Assembly: GCF_037969875.1 (NCBI RefSeq) | Contig: NZ_CP150218.1 | Coordinates: 2,914,001-2,978,000, forward strand | Reading direction: 5' to 3' | Length of the DNA stretch: 64,000 nt | DNA from: Paenibacillus sp. FSL R7-0337 | Lineage (GTDB): Bacteria > Bacillota > Bacilli > Paenibacillales > Paenibacillaceae | Shown: positions 24,040 to 32,166 of the stretch, piece after piece | Layout: every line of letters begins with the position of its first letter | How positions within the stretch are numbered: position 1 is the stretch's first letter | Position numbers and translations under genes: made by a program | Notes under the pieces: model-generated | The model's input: the letters and a program-made list of their open reading frames with translations, nothing else | Told to the model about the DNA's origin: nothing | The model's database searches: none

Positions 24040-25149
24040 TTATGCCTTATACAAATCCTGCATCTCCACACAAGCCATCACCAGTGCGCCTACCCCGTGC
24101 AGATCATTACTGACCTTCGGGCGGGTAACATAGTTCCGGTAATCTCCCGCCGAGGTCCCGATACAGATATCCGGCAGCAGCAGCCGGCCCTGCTCATCCC
24201 ACTGGAGCACCTGAATTAAGCCTTCGTAGCCCTTACGCGCTGCTTCCGCCGCTTCATCCGTAACTTCAGCCGGAAGGATACCCAGCTTCACTGCTCTGGC
24301 AATCGTGTAGACGAACAGACAGGAGCCTGAGGTCTCCAGCCAGTTGTCCGGCTCCTGTCCCTTATCCACCACCTGATACCACAGGCCGCTCTGCGGGTCC
24401 TGATAACGGATCAGCGCCTGCACGAACCCGCACAGCTCGGCAGCCAGCTCCGCCCGCCCCGGATCAGTCTCCGGCAGCTCATCCATGAACTGCGAGACGG
24501 CAAGCCCGTACCAGCCAAGCGAACGGCTCCAGAACTCCGGCGAGCAACCAGTGGCAGGATTGGCCCACGGCATGCGGCGGCTCTCATCCCAGGCATGGTA
24601 GAGCAGGCCGGTCGCCTCGTCCTTCATATATTTGCGCATCAGACGCTCCTGGTGCAGGACCTCGGCCCGCAAGGCATCGTCTCTATAAGTATTCGCGTAC
24701 TTCAGCGAGAACACCCCGGCCATGTACAGTCCATCCAGCCACATCTGGTTCGGATATTTGTCCTTATGCCAGTACCCGCCTTCGGAGGTCCGGTTCAGCG
24801 TCAGCAGCAGATGGCGGAGTTTGACTGCAGCTTCCCGGTATTTCCGCTTGCTGGTCCGTTCATACAGCGTGAAGAGCAGCAGCCCCGCCTGAACGGCATC
24901 CAGCTCATCCCGGGCAAAGTCGAAGTTCCCCTGCTCATCCACCAGATCATCCACATACTGCTTAATATAATCGATATAGCGGTCCTCCCGGAGCGTCTTC
25001 CACAGCAGCTCCATCCCGCACAGGAACACGCCCTGGTGATAATGCCAGCGGTGCGCAGGCGGGAGCTCTCCCGCCTCATACGTATCCATTAATGAATCAC
25101 AGGCCTTTTGCGCCCATTCAATCGGTGTTTGCGGCAGACTGCCTATCAT
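24040..25149 (-). CDS. GH105 unsaturated rhamnogalacturonyl hydrolase (YteR/YesR-like)
   Basis: 369-residue (alpha/alpha)6 barrel protein without a signal peptide. It releases the terminal 4,5-unsaturated galacturonic acid from lyase-made rhamnogalacturonan oligomers in the cytoplasm. D139 in QMWLDGLYMAG corresponds to the catalytic aspartate of YteR; the flanking RWHYHQG and SPEFWSRSLGWYG segments are family hallmarks. ATG 25149 follows AAAGGGGTATTACG. Its place directly after two LplB/LplC permeases mirrors the ytcQ-yteP-ytcP-yteR order of Bacillus. Confidence 0.92.
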   Translation of the reverse strand: MIGSLPQTPIEWAQKACDSLMDTYEAGELPPAHRWHYHQGVFLCGMELLWKTLREDRYIDYIKQYVDDLVDEQGNFDFARDELDAVQAGLLLFTLYERTSKRKYREAAVKLRHLLLTLNRTSEGGYWHKDKYPNQMWLDGLYMAGVFSLKYANTYRDDALRAEVLHQERLMRKYMKDEATGLLYHAWDESRRMPWANPATGCSPEFWSRSLGWYGLAVSQFMDELPETDPGRAELAAELCGFVQALIRYQDPQSGLWYQVVDKGQEPDNWLETSGSCLFVYTIARAVKLGILPAEVTDEAAEAARKGYEGLIQVLQWDEQGRLLLPDICIGTSAGDYRNYVTRPKVSNDLHGVGALVMACVEMQDLYKA

Positions 25150-25197
25150 CGTAATACCCCTTTCATCTTGTCAGAATAGCCCGCCCGTCCCCAGGAA

Positions 25198-26073
25198 CTA
25201 GCCCTTCATCGAGCCCAGCATCGCACCCTTGGCAAAATGCTTCTGCAGGAACGGATACACCATCAGGATCGGCAGCGTAGCGACCACGATAACTGCCATC
25301 TTGATCGTCTGATCCGGCGGCGGAACCGTGCCGTCCAGCGTCGCACTGTGATCCATCCCGCTGGCCAGCACGACGATCTGCCGCAGCAGGACCTGAATCG
25401 GCCATTTAGCGCTGTTATCCAGATAGAGAATGGCGCTCATATACGTGTTCCAGTACGTCACGGCGTAGAATAGAGAGATCGTGGCAATCGCGGGCAGCGA
25501 GAGCGGCAGGACGATTTTGAACAGAATCCCGAAGTCATTGCAGCCGTCGATCTTGGCCGATTCCTCCAGCCCCTCCGGAATGTTCTGGAAAAAGTTCTTG
25601 AGGATAATCATATTGAATGCACTGATCGCGGAAGGAAGAATTAGCGCCGCATACGAATCGATCAGCCCCAGCTCCTTCACCACGAGGAACGTAGGAATCA
25701 TTCCCCCGTGGAACAGCATCGTGAACACCACCAGGAAGTTGAACACCCGGCGGCCGTCCAGATCCTTGCGGGAGAGACCGTAGGCCATCAGCGCCGTAAC
25801 GAACATACTGAACAGCGTGCCTATGAGCGTAACCCCGATCGACACACCCAGAGCTCTGAAGATGGTATTCGTGGAGAAAATAAATTTGTACGCCTCGAAG
25901 CTCCATACCTTCGGAATCAGCACGAACTTGTTGGCAGCCAGCTCAGCACTTGTAGTGAAGGAGCCTGCTACCACGTGGACGAACGGCAGCACCGTTACCA
26001 GCGCTATCAGGGCGAGCAGTATAAAGTTGACGGCAGAGAATAGTCTGCCGCTGAATGTACGGTCTTCTACCAT
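25198..26073 (-). CDS. LplC-type carbohydrate ABC permease
   Basis: 291 residues with six membrane segments and the EAA loop typical of binding-protein-dependent permeases (EGLEESAKIDGCNDFGIL, about 190-208). It ends in the LplC signature PFLQKHFAKGAMLGSMKG. ATG 26073 follows CAGGAGGAATTC. Partner of the permease at 26095-27063. No ATPase gene is present in the operon, so a shared MsmK-like ATPase encoded elsewhere is needed. Confidence 0.92.
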   Translation of the reverse strand: MVEDRTFSGRLFSAVNFILLALIALVTVLPFVHVVAGSFTTSAELAANKFVLIPKVWSFEAYKFIFSTNTIFRALGVSIGVTLIGTLFSMFVTALMAYGLSRKDLDGRRVFNFLVVFTMLFHGGMIPTFLVVKELGLIDSYAALILPSAISAFNMIILKNFFQNIPEGLEESAKIDGCNDFGILFKIVLPLSLPAIATISLFYAVTYWNTYMSAILYLDNSAKWPIQVLLRQIVVLASGMDHSATLDGTVPPPDQTIKMAVIVVATLPILMVYPFLQKHFAKGAMLGSMKG

Positions 26074-26094
26074 TTGAATTCCTCCTGCGGCATT

Positions 26095-27063
26095 TTAATA
26101 AACGCCTTCTTCTCCTATTTTCTTGGACACCTTGTTGACGGTCATAACCATAATCAGGCCCACAATCGACTTGAAGAAGCCGATGGCTGTACTGTAGCTG
26201 AACTGCCCTTGCCGCAGACCGGCGGTATAGACATACGTATCAATAATTTCCGCAACCTCGCGGTTCATGGAGTTGAGCAGCAGGTAGACATGCTCGAAGC
26301 CCAGGTCGAGAACGGAACCGATTTTCAGAATAAACAGGGTGATGATCACTCCCCGGATGGCTGGAAGCGTAATATGCCAGACCTGTCTGAGCCGTCCGGC
26401 TCCGTCCATACGCGAAGCTTCATAGAGCCCCGGATCAATAGCCGCAATAGAAGCCAGATAGATAATCGTGCCCCAGCCTGCTTCCCGCCAGATGACCTGA
26501 AGGATATACATCGGCCGGAACCAGCCCGGACTCAGCAGGAAATTGATCTTGGCGAAGCCGAAGTAAGCCAGCAGCTCGTTGATAATCCCCCCGTCCATCG
26601 TCACCATGACGAAGGAGATCGAGACGACGATAACCCAAGACATGAAGTGCGGCAGATACACTAGGGTCTGGAAGAATCTTTTGAAGAAGGTGCCTCTGAG
26701 TTCATTAAGCATCAGGGCCAGAATAATCGGAATCGGAAAATAAATCAGAATGTTCATCCCGAACAGAATCAGCGTATTCGCCAAAATGTTCAGGAAATCC
26801 GGCTCGGTGAACAGCCGGCTGAAATGCTTCATGCCCACCCATTCGCTACCGGTAATCCCTTGGTAAGGCTTGTAATCCTGGAAGGAAATAATCAGTCCGT
26901 ACATCGGCAAATATTTGAAGATAATGAAATACAGCACGCCGGGGATCAGCATGACATAGAGCAATTTGTTGCGCCACAGCCGCTTTTTCAGCTCACTGCT
27001 GCTCTTATATTTCTTCGGCATGGGTTCGGGAACTACGCGGGGCGGGGCGGATACTTCCTGCAT
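26095..27063 (-). CDS. LplB-type carbohydrate ABC permease
   Basis: 322 residues with six membrane segments after a polar N-terminal tail. LplB features are visible: MYGLIISFQDYKPYQGITGS after the first segment, the EAA loop YEASRMDGAGRLRQVWHITLPAI, and IGFFKSIVGLIMVMTVNKVSKK at the end. ATG 27063 follows AAAGGAAGAG. The gene lies 114 bases after the lipoprotein gene with a terminator hairpin between, so permease expression should be lower than that of the binding protein. Confidence 0.92.
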   Translation of the reverse strand: MQEVSAPPRVVPEPMPKKYKSSSELKKRLWRNKLLYVMLIPGVLYFIIFKYLPMYGLIISFQDYKPYQGITGSEWVGMKHFSRLFTEPDFLNILANTLILFGMNILIYFPIPIILALMLNELRGTFFKRFFQTLVYLPHFMSWVIVVSISFVMVTMDGGIINELLAYFGFAKINFLLSPGWFRPMYILQVIWREAGWGTIIYLASIAAIDPGLYEASRMDGAGRLRQVWHITLPAIRGVIITLFILKIGSVLDLGFEHVYLLLNSMNREVAEIIDTYVYTAGLRQGQFSYSTAIGFFKSIVGLIMVMTVNKVSKKIGEEGVY

Positions 27064-27101
27064 GATTCTCTTCCTTTCTCTGTAAATTATTCGGGTAGTA
27101 G

Positions 27102-27136
27102 AAAAAGGCTGCCGGAGCGCTAACCCGGGGCAGCCC
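27102..27136 (-). terminator. Intra-operon terminator after the binding-protein gene
   Basis: GGCTGCC (27107-27113) pairs with GGCAGCC (27129-27135), and the minus-strand RNA continues with TTTTTC. It sits between the solute-binding lipoprotein and the first permease. Partial read-through here would keep binding protein in excess over permeases. Confidence 0.75.
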
Positions 27137-27176
27137 TCTTCCTGTTCAGTCCGCTGCTATAGCAGCTGCGCTCTGC

Positions 27177-28739
27177 TTATTTGGTGTACGCGGCATTGTA
27201 TTCTTCGATAATCTTCGCCCCGCCCCGGCTCTTCCAGTTCTCCACTTCTTTCTCGAATCCGGCCTTATCCAGCTGACCGTACATATATTTGTAAGTGGCA
27301 TCCGCAATAATCTGCTGAAGCTCTACGCCCTTGGACGTATAGGTAGCCGAGTCGAGCGCCGCCGTAGGATCTGCGACCCCGTATTTCACGTTCTCCAGCA
27401 CCAGCTCCTCCGCATGAATCCGGCCCGGCAGCACGTTCAGACTCTGATACATGCCGTTCGTTTCGTATTCGCCAATGACGCTGTCCTTGAAGCCTTTGAC
27501 CTCACGTTCGATCAGCTCTTTATTGTCGGTCGCTTTGGCCTTGCCGTCCACGACGGTGTAGTGTGTGCCTTCAATGCCCCAGTACATCAGATTGGCTACC
27601 TCAGGGGTCATCATCGCGTCGAAGAACTTCAGAATCTTCTTCAGTTCCGCCTCATCCTTGACTGCCGATTTCGGGAACAGCACTACGTTGTTGTAGCCGG
27701 GAATCATCCACTGGGCGAATTTGCCGTCAGGTCCAGCCACCATGCTATGCGTATCCAGTACGGCATCCGGCACGTTCTTGATCAAGTCCTTGTTCAGGGA
27801 ATCGATGTCCTGCATCGAGCCGCCGATATACAGCCCGGCCTTGCCGCTGGTGAACATATTGACCGCATCCGTCTTACTGGTTGCCGCGAAGTCCTGGTTC
27901 ATATAACCGCCTTCACGCAGCTTGCGGAAGAAATCCATCGTGTCGATGTATTGCGGAAAAGTGAACTCCGGTGCCAGCTGTCCATCCTTCTCCGCCCAGT
28001 TGTTCGGCGTGCCGAACCAGGAGGAGACCGTCTTGAAGGCACCGTACACCAGCTCATTGCGGTCCACAACACCGATAGTATCCTTCTTCCCGTTGCCGTC
28101 CGGGTCCTTCTCGGTGAAGGCTTGGGCCATGGCGAACAGCTCCTCGGTATTGGCCGGTGCTTTCAGACCCAGCTTATCCGCCCAGTCCTTGCGGTAGATG
28201 ATGCCCTGGCGGGCCAGCGGACGGCCGATGTATAGGGTATACAGCTTGCCGTCGACCTTGGTGTTGTTCAGGATCTCCGGCTTCAGCTTGTTCAGGTTCG
28301 GGAATTCGCTGAGCAGCGGCCCGATCTCCCAGAACTGTCCGTCCTTGATCGCTTCCTTCATCTGCAGGAAGGTGGTCTGGTTCTTCAGGTACGTCACCTG
28401 CGGCAGGGAACCGGTGGCGAACGAGGAGTTCAGCTTCTCTTCATACGTGTCAGCCGGAAAGAACTGATAAGTCAGCTTTGTATTCGTCAATTTCTCCACT
28501 TCATTCTTGATCGTATCCGGTGGAGTATCTGTCGTATTCAGCGGTAGCATAATCTTGATCTCTGTCGGCTTCTCCGGCTCTGCGGTGGCAGGGTCCGTGG
28601 TTGCGGTTGTGTTGGTCCCGGTGCTGGCGCCCGGGTCTTTCGTAGCTGCCGCCTCTTTGTTGTTGTTACCGCCGCAAGCGGACAACATGCTGAGTGTCAG
28701 CAGCGAGCTTAGGAGCAGGGTGAAGGATTTTTTCGTCAT
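27177..28739 (-). CDS. LplA-type solute-binding lipoprotein (pectin/rhamnogalacturonan oligomer importer)
   Basis: 520 residues. A lipoprotein signal ends in the lipobox LSAC (C22), followed by an Asn-, Thr- and Pro-rich tether to about residue 55. The body is the extracellular binding protein of the LplA group (RQGIIYRKDWADKLGL, KDPDGNGKKDTIG). It starts the operon with two permeases, GH105 and GH28. It is clearly paralogous to the orphan binding protein at 34421-35950 over its whole length (shared FWEIGP, DPDGNGK, FGTPNNW blocks). Expression may be controlled by the AraC-type regulator at 36136, because ATGATTA-type motifs occur upstream of both genes; that link is inference. Confidence 0.9.
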   Translation of the reverse strand: MTKKSFTLLLSSLLTLSMLSACGGNNNKEAAATKDPGASTGTNTTATTDPATAEPEKPTEIKIMLPLNTTDTPPDTIKNEVEKLTNTKLTYQFFPADTYEEKLNSSFATGSLPQVTYLKNQTTFLQMKEAIKDGQFWEIGPLLSEFPNLNKLKPEILNNTKVDGKLYTLYIGRPLARQGIIYRKDWADKLGLKAPANTEELFAMAQAFTEKDPDGNGKKDTIGVVDRNELVYGAFKTVSSWFGTPNNWAEKDGQLAPEFTFPQYIDTMDFFRKLREGGYMNQDFAATSKTDAVNMFTSGKAGLYIGGSMQDIDSLNKDLIKNVPDAVLDTHSMVAGPDGKFAQWMIPGYNNVVLFPKSAVKDEAELKKILKFFDAMMTPEVANLMYWGIEGTHYTVVDGKAKATDNKELIEREVKGFKDSVIGEYETNGMYQSLNVLPGRIHAEELVLENVKYGVADPTAALDSATYTSKGVELQQIIADATYKYMYGQLDKAGFEKEVENWKSRGGAKIIEEYNAAYTK

Positions 28740-29041
28740 TCCTTTTTGACCTCCGTTTAACTTGTATTGGTTACAAGCCTCACATTACGCTCTGCGCTGG
28801 ATTACGAAAACAATCATTTGCTCATAAAGGCAGGCGGGGCGCGGGGGTGTGGGTTAATGATTATCGTGTGATGGGGGGATAGGCATTGAAAGCTTAGTGT
28901 GTCGGAACGGTGGTCGGGCAGCAATAGGCGGGATTGCGTTGCAGCGGCGGGGGGCGGGGGGCTGAGGTGGAGCGGGACTGCGCTGGCAGGATGGGAGCTA
29001 CGGCGGGCGGGACTGCGTGAGCTTTGGACTTCCGGCCGCTG

Positions 29042-29095
29042 TTGTCTCCAGATGTTGTTGATTATATGCTTGCAGCAGATAACATCCAGAGACAA
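29042..29095. repeat. Long imperfect inverted repeat
   Basis: TTGTCTCCAGATGTT (29042-29056) pairs with AACATCCAGAGACAA (29081-29095) with two mismatches, and pairing can extend outward through CCGC/GGCGG. The 24-base loop is not conserved elsewhere in the window. It could be a small extragenic repeat element; no target-site duplication is evident. Confidence 0.6.
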
Positions 29096-29162
29096 AGGCG
29101 GACGCTACCGCTCCTCCAGTTCCAAACCTCCCTCCGTCCCTTTCTGCCGCTCCAGGCTGGGG

Positions 29163-29226
29163 GCTTTCAAGGCCTATCCTTGAAAGCGGGTAAAGTAAAT
29201 AGCCCCGCCGCTTCGCGCGGCGGGGC
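29163..29226. terminator. Two adjacent perfect hairpins
   Basis: GCTTTCAAGG/CCTTGAAAGC (29163-29187, five-base loop) is followed 14 bases later by GCCCCGCCGC/GCGGCGGGGC (29202-29226, five-base loop). Neither has a clear T-run on either strand, so they are only terminator-like. No gene ends nearby on the plus strand, and the nearest minus-strand gene ends at 29619. Confidence 0.4.
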
Positions 29227-29368
29227 CTTGAAGTATGCTGTGTAGCGGGCGAGGAAGAAAAGGATAGAGTGAAGGTGCTGTAGGAGGCCGGATTGGGTCA
29301 GCTTTTGCTGCCTTAGGTGGGCTGAATAGGATTAAAGGTGAACAGTCCCTCTATTACTCCAAAAATCC

Positions 29369-29541
29369 TGCACAAATTGCAACATTCCTCTCATAACACT
29401 AACCATAATCAAAAAATGTTGCAGAAAAAGCAGCATTCTTTCTCTTCTAAGCCGCCCTAAGAGAAAATTCCTGCATTTCGTGCAACATTCCTTTGTAATG
29501 CCCTGATATGAACAATTCAGAGATGCATTATCTGCAACATT
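29369..29541. repeat. Four-copy array, 51-52 bp period, core TGCA-N5-TGCAACATT
   Basis: The 18-bp core occurs at 29369, 29420, 29472 and 29524, that is 51, 52 and 52 bp apart. Examples are TGCACAAATTGCAACATT and TGCATTTCGTGCAACATT. Each core is a short dyad (TGCA on both sides). Sequence between cores is not conserved, so this is neither a CRISPR array nor a simple satellite. A matching array with TGTA/TACAACAAT cores is at 41975-42147. Confidence 0.75.
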
Positions 29542-29618
29542 TTAATGAAATAGCTTAATGGGCATCGCTTTACAGATCATTTTGGTGCGAATTCCGTGTT
29601 CACTTAATTAGATTCCTC

Positions 29619-29852
29619 TTACGGCTTCGCTTCAACCAAGGTTAACTGTGTAGATATAACGGATACGTTTAGTTCTTCTTGAGTTGTTTCATTGTATAGT
29701 GATTTTTCACCCAATGAATCAAGATCTCCAATTAATTTGTTTCCTAAGGAAGGGAGTTTACTTTGAACCTTAATGATGGAGAAATAATTGGCTTCAGTTT
29801 GTACAGCAAAAAAACCTAACCGTCTATACTCCACATAGACTTGACCTCTCAT
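29619..29852 (-). CDS. Small protein of unknown function
   Basis: 77 residues starting MRGQVYVEYRRLGFFAVQTE. No signal peptide, membrane segment or known domain was recognised; the sequence is mixed alpha/beta in character. The ribosome binding site GGGGGAGGAGTGGGTTA before ATG 29852 is strong, which argues for a real gene. It is divergent from the ribbon-helix-helix gene. Codon and base use are AT-richer than the operons on the left. Confidence 0.6.
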   Translation of the reverse strand: MRGQVYVEYRRLGFFAVQTEANYFSIIKVQSKLPSLGNKLIGDLDSLGEKSLYNETTQEELNVSVISTQLTLVEAKP

Positions 29853-29959
29853 TAACCCACTCCTCCCCCTTTACCATTATTCTTATCTTGTTCTGCACTT
29901 TTATTATTGTTAGCTTCATTTTTCGACTGAAAAAATAGATCAATCATGAAGGACCTCAT

Positions 29960-29988
29960 TGACTTTTTGTTGCCACATAAATATATTT
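29960..29988 (+). promoter_or_regulatory. Sigma-A promoter of the ribbon-helix-helix gene
   Basis: TTGACT (29960-29965), a 17-bp spacer and TATATT (29983-29988) form a strong promoter 30 bases upstream of ATG 30018. Confidence 0.7.
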
Positions 29989-30017
29989 ATCATGGACACA
30001 AAAAGTGGGGTGAAGCG

Positions 30018-30197
30018 ATGTCGTCCAAAAAGATGGGGCGTCCACTATCTGACAATCCCAAAAGTGAATTGGTTCGGGTCCGTGTCGATCAAGAGATTTT
30101 GAGCAAGCTTGATGCTTGCACCGAGAAGCTCCAAACGACCCGTTCCGATGTGATCCGCAAGGGAATTGAAAAGGTGTTTGACGAGCTCCAAAAATAA
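30018..30197 (+). CDS. Ribbon-helix-helix (CopG-like) DNA-binding protein
   Basis: 59 residues. The basic N-terminus (MSSKKMGRPLSDNPKSE) is followed by a beta-strand LVRVRVD and two helices (QEILSKLDACTEKL, SDVIRKGIEKVFDEL), the fold of CopG/MetJ-type repressors. ATG 30018 has GTGGGGTGAAG upstream and a promoter at the right distance; the frame is open from 29946, but that start lies upstream of the promoter. No toxin gene follows, so a toxin-antitoxin role is not supported. An imperfect hairpin lies just after it at 30202-30240. Confidence 0.8.
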   Translation: MSSKKMGRPLSDNPKSELVRVRVDQEILSKLDACTEKLQTTRSDVIRKGIEKVFDELQK

Positions 30198-30201
30198 AGA
30201 A

Positions 30202-30240
30202 GGAAGCAGCGTAAGTCCCGAGAAGAACACCGCTACTTCC
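30202..30240 (+). terminator. Hairpin after the ribbon-helix-helix gene
   Basis: GGAAGCAGCG (30202-30211) pairs with CGCTACTTCC (30231-30240) with one mismatch. No T-run follows, so termination is uncertain. The interval 30241-30447 holds no supported gene. Confidence 0.4.
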
Positions 30241-30447
30241 TATCCCGCAACCGCTTGGATAAGCAGACTGCATAAATATCCTACCATGTGCTGGAATCTC
30301 ATTCAAGCGGGTGCGATGAACAATTTATCCAAAGTGAGAAGCAGACAGACTGACTGATGTTACTGAAAAATCCCACCACAAGAATCTGTAGCAGGACTTT
30401 AGGCTTAGCTTATAGGATGATGTTGATCTGAGAATTGAAGGAATTAA

Positions 30448-30567
30448 TCAGCCTTCCCCGTGATTGAATAATGAAAATCCAGGAGAGCTAGGTACGCCTG
30501 GCCCAACCACAATTGGCACTAAAATAATGCTAAGAACCGTAAGAAGTATAACGATCTTTTTCTTCAT
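30448..30567 (-). CDS. Short exported pro-peptide (Phr/AloP-like signal) of the HTH-TPR receptor
   Basis: 39 residues. The start MKKKIVILLTVLSIILVPIV is a positively charged N-terminus plus a hydrophobic core, i.e. a secretion signal; the C-terminus is SSPGFSLFNHGEG. ATG 30567 is preceded by AGGAGGAGCTTCTC, an excellent site. The gene overlaps the last 38 bases of the receptor gene in another frame, as phr genes often overlap rap genes. In RRNPP systems the last five to ten residues are released outside, re-imported by Opp and bind the receptor. A mature peptide near FNHGEG is therefore expected. The pairing with the receptor is inferred from position; export signal and site are seen directly. 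Confidence 0.75.
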   Translation of the reverse strand: MKKKIVILLTVLSIILVPIVVGPGVPSSPGFSLFNHGEG

Positions 30568-31927
30568 GAGAAGCTCCTCCTAAAAGTAAAGTATGATACT
30601 GGTCCTGAATTTCTTGACTGGCAACACTTCTATATCTTTCGAACAGAGTTACACTTTCCAGTATATACTTTTCATTGTTTATGCGTTGGAAATTTATTAT
30701 AGTTTTTAACAATAAGTCAAAACCTTTAAGGAACTCTTCCTTGTACAAATAATAATAAGCAAGTTCATATATTAAATTAGCTTGCCGATCCATCGCAAGG
30801 TTTCTGGAATAGCTGCCTTTAACAAGATTATTTAATATCTCTTCTATCTCTTGCTGATATAACTCAAGTGTTCTATCAACATTAAGTTTATTTTTATTAG
30901 CTGCTCTCAAGATATGTAATAGACCCATGACTAGTTCATTTCTGTGCTTATCGATATATCCGACATATGATTCCAATACTGTGATGTCTCCACTTAACAG
31001 CTTTGTTATATAAATATTAGCTATGGACCATTCATGAAATAGATTTCTCCAATGCTCGACCTCATCGCCCTGCTCCCTTACCCAACTTAGATCAGAATAA
31101 GAATATTTATAACCCAGTGCCTCCTCATAATCCCCAAGCTCATCACAAACATTGCCCCGTAGCAAGTCACTGTAAGCGATATAGAAGAACAGGGGTCTGC
31201 CGGGGAGCTTGGTAGATTCGGACATTCGCCGTTCAGGACGGACCTTCAGCTCATATTGAATTCTGGCTTTGTGACCCATCTTGGCGGCACATTCATCGAC
31301 CTTGTCCCAGCGCTGTAAGGAACGGTATGTATTGGCAAGCTCTTTGAGTGCGTCGAGCTGATCTATTTCGTCCAAGCGCTCAACGAAAGGTTCAAACCTG
31401 TTCGCTACCCACAGATTTCTGTCCTGATCATCGCTAAGCGAAATGGTAAACAACCGGTAATGGCAGAGCGCCAGCCGCTCTGAATGCTGGAATCGTTCAG
31501 TCTCGGCGACAATCTCATAGATTGCGGCAGCAGCCTCCATTTTCCCAGCGTTAAAAAGCTCTTCAGCCGTATCGAACAACAGGGGAGCGTACATCAAATT
31601 ATCCATCACATGACGGGCTAATCTCCGAATACTATCCAGTTTGTCCAGCTCAGCACAACGGAGCAACAACGGGCCAACCCTGCGCCAGTCTGTAGAACCT
31701 TCAATAATGTAATTAGTGATGTACAGATCGTAGAAGAATCCCTCCTCCTGTCCCATGGCCCGGGTGATCCGGTCCAACTGCTGCATCGCAATAGGCCGGT
31801 GCCCGTTAATGATATTACTGAGTGTCCCGGAATGAAGCTGAGAACGCTTGGCGAATTGGGTAATCGTCAAATCCGTCTGTTTCAGATACTCCTCCAATTC
31901 CGATAAAATTGTGCTTGTTGCCTCCAA
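30530..31927 (-). CDS. HTH-TPR quorum-sensing receptor (RRNPP/Alo-like)
   Basis: 465 residues. The N-terminal 65 residues are an XRE-type helix-turn-helix (LTITQFAKRSQLHSGTLSNI), and the rest is a run of helical repeats of TPR type (for example FNAGKMEAAAAIYEIVAE, LGDYEEALGYKYSYSDL, LYKEEFLKGFDLLLKTI). This is the build of NprR/PlcR-type and AimR/AloR-type intracellular peptide receptors. Start TTG 31927 is chosen because AAGGTGG lies seven bases upstream and the HTH begins shortly after; upstream in-frame codons cross the promoter. A pro-peptide gene overlaps its 3' end. DNA targets are not known; self-regulation is plausible. Confidence 0.82.
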   Translation of the reverse strand: MEATSTILSELEEYLKQTDLTITQFAKRSQLHSGTLSNIINGHRPIAMQQLDRITRAMGQEEGFFYDLYITNYIIEGSTDWRRVGPLLLRCAELDKLDSIRRLARHVMDNLMYAPLLFDTAEELFNAGKMEAAAAIYEIVAETERFQHSERLALCHYRLFTISLSDDQDRNLWVANRFEPFVERLDEIDQLDALKELANTYRSLQRWDKVDECAAKMGHKARIQYELKVRPERRMSESTKLPGRPLFFYIAYSDLLRGNVCDELGDYEEALGYKYSYSDLSWVREQGDEVEHWRNLFHEWSIANIYITKLLSGDITVLESYVGYIDKHRNELVMGLLHILRAANKNKLNVDRTLELYQQEIEEILNNLVKGSYSRNLAMDRQANLIYELAYYYLYKEEFLKGFDLLLKTIINFQRINNEKYILESVTLFERYRSVASQEIQDQYHTLLLGGASHEEKDRYTSYGS

Positions 31928-31991
31928 GTCACAACCACCTTTCTTATTATTTATGGAAATAAATTGAATAAAATTCCTTTTCACTATACAA

Positions 31992-32020
31992 AATATACCA
32001 GTGGTCGATTCAATTTTCAA
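31992..32020 (-). promoter_or_regulatory. Sigma-A promoter of the receptor gene
   Basis: On the minus strand TTGAAA (32015-32020), a 17-bp spacer and TATATT (31992-31997) lie 65 bases upstream of TTG 31927. This start-promoter pair supports the shorter protein. Confidence 0.65.
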
Positions 32021-32123
32021 GCTATATTTATGTATTTTTCCTAAACTTTAAAATTTCGGCATTGCGATTGCCATTATAGGCATCCTGGTCATACACTATA
32101 GCGTAATGCATAGTTTAGAGTAC

Positions 32124-32156
32124 AAAAAAAGACCCTGAGAATCCGCTCAAGGTCTA
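32124..32156 (-). terminator. Terminator after the unknown 32.2-kb gene
   Basis: AGACC..GAG pairs with CTC..GGTCT, and the minus-strand RNA then runs TTTTTTT. It separates the gene ending at 32167 from the receptor promoter. Confidence 0.8.
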
Positions 32157-32166
32157 AGAAAAAGAT

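Larger units (their letters stand above)
28740..29618. other. Gene-less accessory interval with hairpins and an array
   Basis: Nearly 880 bases contain no open frame with a ribosome binding site or recognisable domain. They hold the promoter region of the pectin operon (28740-28870, with ATGATT motifs at 28811-28820 and 28856-28864), a G-rich stretch (about 28940-28970), three hairpins (29042-29095, 29163-29187, 29202-29226) and the tandem array at 29369-29541. Confidence 0.6.

Noticed and set aside
28814..29245. Open frames of 73-94 codons in the gene-less interval
   Set aside because: They overlap each other on both strands across hairpins, with low-complexity composition and no ribosome binding site.
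29369..29541. Possible CRISPR array
   Set aside because: Only the 18-bp core is partly shared and it varies; units between are not fixed-size unique spacers between identical repeats, and no cas gene is near.
30018..30197. Antitoxin of a toxin-antitoxin pair
   Set aside because: No small toxin-like gene follows or precedes in the same direction.
30166..30357. Plus-strand frame of 63 codons after the ribbon-helix-helix gene
   Set aside because: Its start overlaps that gene, there is no separate site, and it reads through a hairpin; no domain seen.
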